From NCBI GenBank assembly GCA_003220905.1, contig QHTS01000360.1:1-6746 (forward strand): a stretch of 6,746 nt of DNA. Reading direction: 5' to 3'. Source of the DNA: Gemmatimonadota bacterium. GTDB lineage: Bacteria; Gemmatimonadota; Gemmatimonadetes; Gemmatimonadales; GWC2-71-9. Both the position numbers and the translations under genes were made by a program. Positions 1 to 4,280 of this stretch are shown here, one piece after another. The notes under the pieces were generated by a model. It was not told the DNA's origin. It worked only from the letters and a program-made list of their open reading frames with translations, and ran no database searches. Position 1 is the stretch's first letter. Every line of letters begins with the position of its first letter.

Positions 1-1109
1 TCACCACACTGCGGTTTTTCTGGACCGCACCCCAGGACTCGGCCGCCTCGGGCTCCACCGGCTATCACGGGTTCTTCTACCATTTCCTCGACATGAACAC
101 GGGGGCCCGGTTCCAGCAGGTGGAGCTTTCGACCATCGACACGGCCCTGCTGCTCGCCGGAGTCCTCACCTGCCAGTCGTACTTCGACGCCGCGGATCCG
201 GTCGAGACCGAAATCCGTGGGCTCGCCGACTCGATCTACCGGCGCACCGATTGGCAGTGGGCCGCTCCCCGCGTACCGCTCGTCGCCCTGGGATGGCACC
301 CGGACGGCCCTGAGCGGGGGTTCCTCGGCTACGACTGGCGTGGCTACAACGAGGCGATGATCCTCTACATCCTGGCGCTCGGCTCGCCCACCCACGCCGT
401 CGCCCCGGCCGCGTGGACCGGCTGGACCGATGCGTACCAGTGGGGGACGTTCTACGGGCAGACCCACCTCGGGTTCGCCCCGTTGTTCGGCCACCACTAT
501 TCGCACGTGTGGATCGACTTCCGGGGCATCCAGGACGCTTACATGCAGGGCCGCGGGATCGACTACTTCGAGAACTCGCGCCGCGCCGCGTACGCCCAGC
601 GTGCCTACGCCTACGCCAACCCGGGCGCCTGGCGCGGCTACAACGATCGCATCTGGGGACTCACCGCCTCGGATGGGCCGGGTGACCTGACACTCACGAT
701 CGACGGTCGCCGCCGCCAGTTCCACAGCTACTGGGCGCGTGGGGCGTCTTTCACCGAGAACCCCGACGACGGCACCATCGCCCCCACTGCCGCGGGCGGC
801 TCGATCCCGTTCGCACCCGAGATCGCGATTCCCGCGCTGTACGCGATGCGCCACACCTACGGCGGCGACGCCCTGTTCTCGACCTACGGCTTCCGCGACG
901 CCTTCAACCCCACGTTCACTCAGACGAGCGCCGCCGGCTGGTTCGACGTCGACTACCTTGGCATCGACCAGGGGCCGATCATCGCGATGATCGAGAACTA
1001 CCGCACGGGACTCATCTGGAGGCTCATGCAGGGCAATCCTCACATCGTGCGGGGACTGTGCCGCGCGGGGTTCACGGGGGGATGGCTTCAGAGCAAATGT
1101 CCTCCGTGA
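1..1109 (+). CDS. Glucoamylase-like (PF10091) glycoside hydrolase, C-terminal part, 5' truncated by window edge
   Basis: The reading frame is open from the window edge; the first full codon is at base 3, and 368 residues are visible before TGA at 1107-1109. The ATG at 93 lies inside a conserved block (GFFYHFLDM, visible residues 23-31), so it is not the start. Hallmarks of the glucoamylase-like PF10091 family appear in order: GFFYHFLD (23-30), ELSTIDTALL (41-50), YNEAMI (115-120), FGHHYSHVWIDFRG (162-175), YFENSR (188-193), WGLTASDG (218-225), SIPFAPE (267-273), YGFRDAFN (295-302) and DQGPIIAMIENYR (322-334). The family has an (alpha/alpha)6 fold and includes GH144 endo-beta-1,2-glucanases and a domain of cyclic beta-1,2-glucan synthases, so a beta-glucan substrate is more likely than starch; this is inference. 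Many relatives are exported, but the N-terminus is not visible. The catalytic acids cannot be assigned by eye. The C-terminal portion looks complete and undamaged. Confidence 0.9.
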   Translation, partial: TTLRFFWTAPQDSAASGSTGYHGFFYHFLDMNTGARFQQVELSTIDTALLLAGVLTCQSYFDAADPVETEIRGLADSIYRRTDWQWAAPRVPLVALGWHPDGPERGFLGYDWRGYNEAMILYILALGSPTHAVAPAAWTGWTDAYQWGTFYGQTHLGFAPLFGHHYSHVWIDFRGIQDAYMQGRGIDYFENSRRAAYAQRAYAYANPGAWRGYNDRIWGLTASDGPGDLTLTIDGRRRQFHSYWARGASFTENPDDGTIAPTAAGGSIPFAPEIAIPALYAMRHTYGGDALFSTYGFRDAFNPTFTQTSAAGWFDVDYLGIDQGPIIAMIENYRTGLIWRLMQGNPHIVRGLCRAGFTGGWLQSKCPP

Positions 1110-1127
1110 GCTGTCACGAGTGAGATC

Positions 1128-1219
1128 GTGCACGGGTGTCCCCAGGCTAAAAGCCTGGGCCCTGCACGGCACTGCCCCTTTAAGGGCAGTGCGCCTCCGG
1201 GCCCACCCTTGAGGGTGGG
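1128..1219. repeat. Cluster of three strong hairpins between the hydrolase and pfkA genes (REP/MITE-like or structured leader)
   Basis: Three perfect stems follow one another. Hairpin 1: CCCAGGCT (1141-1148) pairs with AGCCTGGG (1152-1159) around AAA. It extends outward with GGG (1134-1136)/CCC (1160-1162) and GTGCA (1128-1132)/TGCAC (1163-1167), leaving small bulges. Hairpin 2: GCACTGCCC (1169-1177) pairs with GGGCAGTGC (1184-1192), loop CTTTAA. Hairpin 3: CCCACCC (1202-1208) pairs with GGGTGGG (1213-1219), loop TTGA. No T-run follows any stem, so classical intrinsic terminators are not supported. The tandem GC-rich stems with short A/T-rich loops resemble interspersed palindromic elements of REP type. 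A structured transcript that ends or attenuates the upstream message is the alternative. The remainder of the 1110-1310 gap holds the candidate promoter and an 8-bp inverted repeat, TGCCGTTG (1230-1237) with CAACGGCA (1278-1285). Confidence 0.75.
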
Positions 1220-1234
1220 AACACTGAAGTGCCG

Positions 1235-1263
1235 TTGGGCTCCTCTGCTGGTGCTGTTATTCT
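1235..1263 (+). promoter_or_regulatory. Candidate sigma-70-type promoter for pfkA
   Basis: TTGGGC (1235-1240) is followed after 17 bp by TATTCT (1258-1263). A TG at 1255-1256, one base before the -10 hexamer, gives an extended -10 (TGtTATTCT). Transcription would begin near 1270, about 40 bases before the pfkA ATG and downstream of the three hairpins. The -35 match is poor (3 of 6), so this is a candidate only. Confidence 0.3.
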
Positions 1264-1310
1264 TCGCGCTGCTACAACAACGGCATACATCGAGTAGCGA
1301 GCCCTACGAG

Positions 1311-2285
1311 ATGATAAAGCGACTGGCGGTGCTGACGAGCGGCGGAGACGCGCCCGGGATGAACGCGGCGCTCCGAGCCGTGGTACGTGTGGGAGTGTCG
1401 AGCGGGCTCGAGGTGATCGGCGTCCGGCAGGGCTACACCGGGCTGATCGAAGGACAGGTCCAGCCGCTCGGGCCCCGCGACGTCGCCAGCATCATCCACG
1501 TCGGCGGCACCATGCTCGGCAGCGCCCGGTGCGCCGAGTTCCGCACGCCCGAAGGGCGGAAGCGCGCGCTGCAGGTGCTCGAGCAGAACCGGGTCGAGGG
1601 GCTCGTCGTGATCGGGGGTAACGGCTCGCTCTCCGGCGCGCACGCGCTCTCGCAAGCCGGGTTCCCCGTGGTCGGCGTCGCCTCCACCATCGACAACGAC
1701 CTGAACGGCGCCGATATCACCATAGGTGTCGACACCGCCCTCAACACCGCGCTCGAGGCGATCGACCGGCTGAAGACCACCGCCTCGTCGCACCAGCGCG
1801 CTTTCGTGGTCGAGGTGATGGGACGCTCCCACGGCTATCTGGCGCTGATGGCCGGGATCGCCGGCGGCGCGGACGTGGTGGTCATCCCCGAAGTGGAGAG
1901 CGACCCGGACGCGGTGGCGGCGGGATTGCAGGACGCCTACGCCCGTGGCAAGCGGCACGCCATGGTGGTCGTAGCCGAAGGGGCGAAGTGGAACGCGACG
2001 GCCCTGGCCAGCTACTTCGCCAACCACCGCGACCGGATCGGCTTCGAGCTCCGCGCCACGATTCTCGGGCACGTGCAGCGCGGCGGCGGACCGGGCGCGT
2101 TCGACCGGTTGCTGGCCAGTCGCACGGCCGCGGCGGCGGTGGACCTCCTCGCCGCCGGGGGGTCCGGCGTCTACACGGCCCTCGTGAAGGGAGCGATCTC
2201 CGCGCTGCCGCTCGAGCGCGCGCTCGTCCCCAAGCCGCCACCCGACCCGGAGCTCGTCAAGCTGGCGCATCGGTTGGCGCGCTGA
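1311..2285 (+). CDS. pfkA: 6-phosphofructokinase, ATP-type family A, with a variant GGNGS motif
   Basis: The 324-residue product matches the usual bacterial length of about 320 and aligns with E. coli PfkA without gaps to about residue 223 (from memory). It phosphorylates fructose 6-phosphate to the 1,6-bisphosphate in cytoplasmic glycolysis, normally as a tetramer. Visible motifs (Met = 1): GGDAPGMN (11-18), GSAR73, GGNGS (102-106), TIDND (126-130, with catalytic base D128), HQR163, MGR172, E223, RATILGHVQRGG (248-259, with R248, H254, R257). Gly105, where PPi-dependent enzymes have Asp, points to ATP. Oddities are Asn104 for the usual Mg-ATP Asp, Ser125 for the usual Gly, and a partly lost effector site (R22, R26, K214 and H216 kept; R55 is Pro, R155 is Lys). 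The ATG at 1311 is chosen because MIKRLAVLTSGGDAPG is the family N-terminus; the in-frame GTG at 1128 only reads through hairpins. The Shine-Dalgarno is weak. TGA ends 10 bp from the convergent neighbour. Confidence 0.95.
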   Translation: MIKRLAVLTSGGDAPGMNAALRAVVRVGVSSGLEVIGVRQGYTGLIEGQVQPLGPRDVASIIHVGGTMLGSARCAEFRTPEGRKRALQVLEQNRVEGLVVIGGNGSLSGAHALSQAGFPVVGVASTIDNDLNGADITIGVDTALNTALEAIDRLKTTASSHQRAFVVEVMGRSHGYLALMAGIAGGADVVVIPEVESDPDAVAAGLQDAYARGKRHAMVVVAEGAKWNATALASYFANHRDRIGFELRATILGHVQRGGGPGAFDRLLASRTAAAAVDLLAAGGSGVYTALVKGAISALPLERALVPKPPPDPELVKLAHRLAR

Positions 2286-2295
2286 GGCACGGGGC

Positions 2296-4119
2296 CTAAC
2301 GTTTCTTCCCGATCCACTCCCGCACGTCCTGCTCCAGCAGGTCGAGCGGCAGGGCACCGTTCCGGAGCACTTCGTCGTGGTACGCCCGGATGTCGAACCG
2401 CGGCCCGAAGGCGGCGGCCGCGGAGTCGCGCAGCTCGCGGAACTTGAGCTGCCCGATCTTGTAGGCCAGGGCCTGGCCGGAATTCACGATGTAGCGGTCC
2501 ACCTCGACGACGATGTCCTGCTCCGCCTTGGGGGCGTTGTCCTTGAAGAAGTCGATCGCCTGCTGGCGCGTCCACCCCAGGGCATGAATCCCCGTGTCGA
2601 TCACGAGTCGCACGGCGCGCCACATTTCGTAGGTGAGCTGGCCGAACTTGGAGTATGGGTCCTGATACATGCCGAGCTCGGGCCCGAGGCCCTCGGCGTA
2701 GAGCCCCCAGCCTTCGACGAACGCGGTGTAGCCACCGTACCGGCGGAACTCGGGCAGAGCGTCCAGCTCCTGGGCGAGCGCGATCTGCAGGTGATGGCCG
2801 GGCACGGACTCGTGCAAGCTGAGCGCTTCCATCTCCCACTTAGGCCGTGACTTCACGTCGTACGTGTTGACGAAGAAATACCCCGGGCGTCCTGCCTGGA
2901 GCGAGCCGCCCTGGTAGTACGCCGTGGTCTGCGACTTCGCCATGAACGACGGGATGGTCGTCACGCCGTACGGCAGGCGCGGCAGCTTGCCGAACAGTTT
3001 GATGAGCCCCGGGTCGGCGCGCTTCGCGATGTCGCGGTAGGCGCGCACCAGGCTCGCCGAGTCGTCGTAGAAGAACTGCGGGTCGGTCCGAAGGAATCGC
3101 GCGAAGTCGGCGAAGCTCCCCTTGAACCCCACGCCCGCGATGACGCTGTCCATCAGCGCCCGGATGCGTTTCACCTCGCGCAGGCCCAGCGCGTGGATCT
3201 GGTCGGGCGAGAGCGAGGTGGTGGTGAACTGCCGGACCCGATAGGCGTACCAGGCGGCGCCGTCGGGCAACTCGCGCATCCCGATCGACTCCCGCGTCTT
3301 CGGGATGTAGGTCCCCACCACGTAGTCGTACAGCTTCCGGTACGCCGGCGCTACACGCTGCGTGTATGCGTCGCGCCCCGCCCGCGTGAGCCGCTCGCGC
3401 TCGCTCACCGGGATCGTCTGGGGGAACTGCGCGAACGGCCGGAGCAGCGGGCTCGCCATCGGGTCGTCGGGCGTGAGCCCGCGGATCTGGTCGGGCACAT
3501 CGCGCAGCGTCACCCGCGGCGGCGTGATGCCGGCCTCCAGTCCTTTTCCCAGGAGCGCGATGGTCTGATCGACCAGTGCGGGGACGCCGTTCAAGCGCGC
3601 CACGATGTTCTCGTAGTCCTGAACGCTCGTCGTGGGCATCTGCGCCAGCAGCCGGCCCACGTCCTGCTGCACGCCGCCGAGCTGCGTGATCGCGAGGTAC
3701 TCGTCCTTGAAGCGGGTGCCTTCGATCTGTTCCTCGAGCCCGCGCCGGAACAGATCGTAGTTGAGCCGATCGGTGGGAGACAGGCGATCACGTCGGATCG
3801 TTTTGACGACGGCGAGCGGGTCCTCGCGCTCCCGTTTGCGCCGCTCGATCGCCTGGAGCGAGTGGTCGGTCCACCGGGCGTTCTGACCCGGGTAGCCGAC
3901 GTACGTGGCGAACTCCGGAAACTCGGTCATCACGTATTCCCAGTTCAGCCGGAACACCGCGCCCAGGCGCGCGCTGTCGCTCAGATTCCGCGGATTCGCG
4001 GCCAGCTCCGCGTAGCGCGCGTGAAACGTGAGGCCGGGACCGGAGGGTGGCTGCTGGGCGGACGCGAGCGCCGCCGCGAATAACAGACACGTGATGGCCA
4101 TCAGACCGAGTCGAGTCAT
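2296..4119 (-). CDS. Secreted DUF885 (COG4805) family protein, predicted metallopeptidase-like
   Basis: From ATG at 4117-4119 to TAG at 2296-2298 this is 607 residues, the usual size for DUF885 proteins with a signal peptide. Residues 1-21 form a typical signal peptide: a short basic start, a hydrophobic core (LMAITCLLFAAAL) and ASA before QQ, so the mature protein should act in the periplasm or outside. The family signature HESVPGHHLQ is at 436-445 and EGWGLYAE at 469-476. The arrangement H-E...H followed by Glu about 30 residues later recalls zinc peptidases, but the canonical second His of HExxH is Pro440 here, as I remember for this family. The substrate is unknown, so peptidase activity is an inference. 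The start at 4119 is supported by the signal peptide and by GGAGAG 7 bases upstream. The frame stays open to an ATG at 4200, but that 27-residue extension is translated intergenic repeat. The gene lies 161 bp downstream of the Asp-box protein gene on the same strand and converges on pfkA. Confidence 0.9.
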   Translation of the reverse strand: MTRLGLMAITCLLFAAALASAQQPPSGPGLTFHARYAELAANPRNLSDSARLGAVFRLNWEYVMTEFPEFATYVGYPGQNARWTDHSLQAIERRKREREDPLAVVKTIRRDRLSPTDRLNYDLFRRGLEEQIEGTRFKDEYLAITQLGGVQQDVGRLLAQMPTTSVQDYENIVARLNGVPALVDQTIALLGKGLEAGITPPRVTLRDVPDQIRGLTPDDPMASPLLRPFAQFPQTIPVSERERLTRAGRDAYTQRVAPAYRKLYDYVVGTYIPKTRESIGMRELPDGAAWYAYRVRQFTTTSLSPDQIHALGLREVKRIRALMDSVIAGVGFKGSFADFARFLRTDPQFFYDDSASLVRAYRDIAKRADPGLIKLFGKLPRLPYGVTTIPSFMAKSQTTAYYQGGSLQAGRPGYFFVNTYDVKSRPKWEMEALSLHESVPGHHLQIALAQELDALPEFRRYGGYTAFVEGWGLYAEGLGPELGMYQDPYSKFGQLTYEMWRAVRLVIDTGIHALGWTRQQAIDFFKDNAPKAEQDIVVEVDRYIVNSGQALAYKIGQLKFRELRDSAAAAFGPRFDIRAYHDEVLRNGALPLDLLEQDVREWIGKKR

Positions 4120-4126
4120 GGTAGGA

Positions 4127-4132
4127 CTCTCC
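4127..4132 (-). promoter_or_regulatory. Ribosome binding site deciding the DUF885 gene start
   Basis: Read on the minus strand this is GGAGAG, separated by seven bases (TCCTACC) from the ATG at 4119-4117. It supports 4119 as the start over the upstream in-frame ATG at 4200, which lies outside the signal peptide and at the far side of a repeat copy. Confidence 0.6.
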
Positions 4133-4136
4133 GAAG

Positions 4137-4269
4137 CAGATCCTTCGCGCCTTCGGCGCTCAGGATGACAGGCTCGCTCGCTCCGCGAAGAAAGAGACAT
4201 TTTCTCAAGGCGCCCCGCGGCTTGTCATCCTGAGCGAGCGCGCGGTACGCGCGCGAAGCGAAGGATCTG
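4137..4269. repeat. Head-to-head pair of an interspersed palindromic repeat (GTCATCCTGAGC / GCGAAGGATCT type)
   Basis: Two copies face each other. Left copy, 4137-4170: CAGATCCTTCGC (4137-4148) and GCTCAGGATGACA (4158-4170), joined by a small hairpin GCGCC-TTC-GGCGC (4147-4159). Right copy, 4223-4269: TGTCATCCTGAGC (4223-4235) and GCGAAGGATCTG (4258-4269), joined by a larger hairpin with stems GCGCGCG (4238-4244) and CGCGCGC (4248-4254) around GTA. The outer arms are exact reverse complements of each other over 12 and 13 bases, so the whole 133 bp can also fold as one long stem. CCGCG (4183-4187) and CGCGG (4216-4220) can pair further inside. The element fills most of the 4120-4280 spacer between the two minus-strand genes. 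I recognise this repeat type from over-extended protein starts reading 'CHPERRR.GS' in many genomes. It may act as a transcript end or stabiliser; no T-run is present. Confidence 0.8.
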
Positions 4270-4280
4270 TTAGTGTGCCG

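Noticed and set aside
1202..1219. Third hairpin as an intrinsic terminator of the hydrolase gene
   Set aside because: It is followed by AACACTG rather than a T-run, so it does not meet the usual criterion, though factor-dependent ending nearby is possible.
1..2285. Hydrolase and pfkA as one sugar-use operon
   Set aside because: They share a strand, but 201 bp with three hairpins and a candidate promoter separate them, so joint expression is not supported.
1272..2357. 361-codon open frame on the minus strand antisense to pfkA
   Set aside because: Arg/Gly/Asp-rich composition without motifs, opposite a confident phosphofructokinase gene; a shadow frame.
3193..4083. 296-codon open frame on the plus strand antisense to the DUF885 gene
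   Set aside because: Same shadow-frame composition, no motif, and it runs opposite a gene with signal peptide and family signature.
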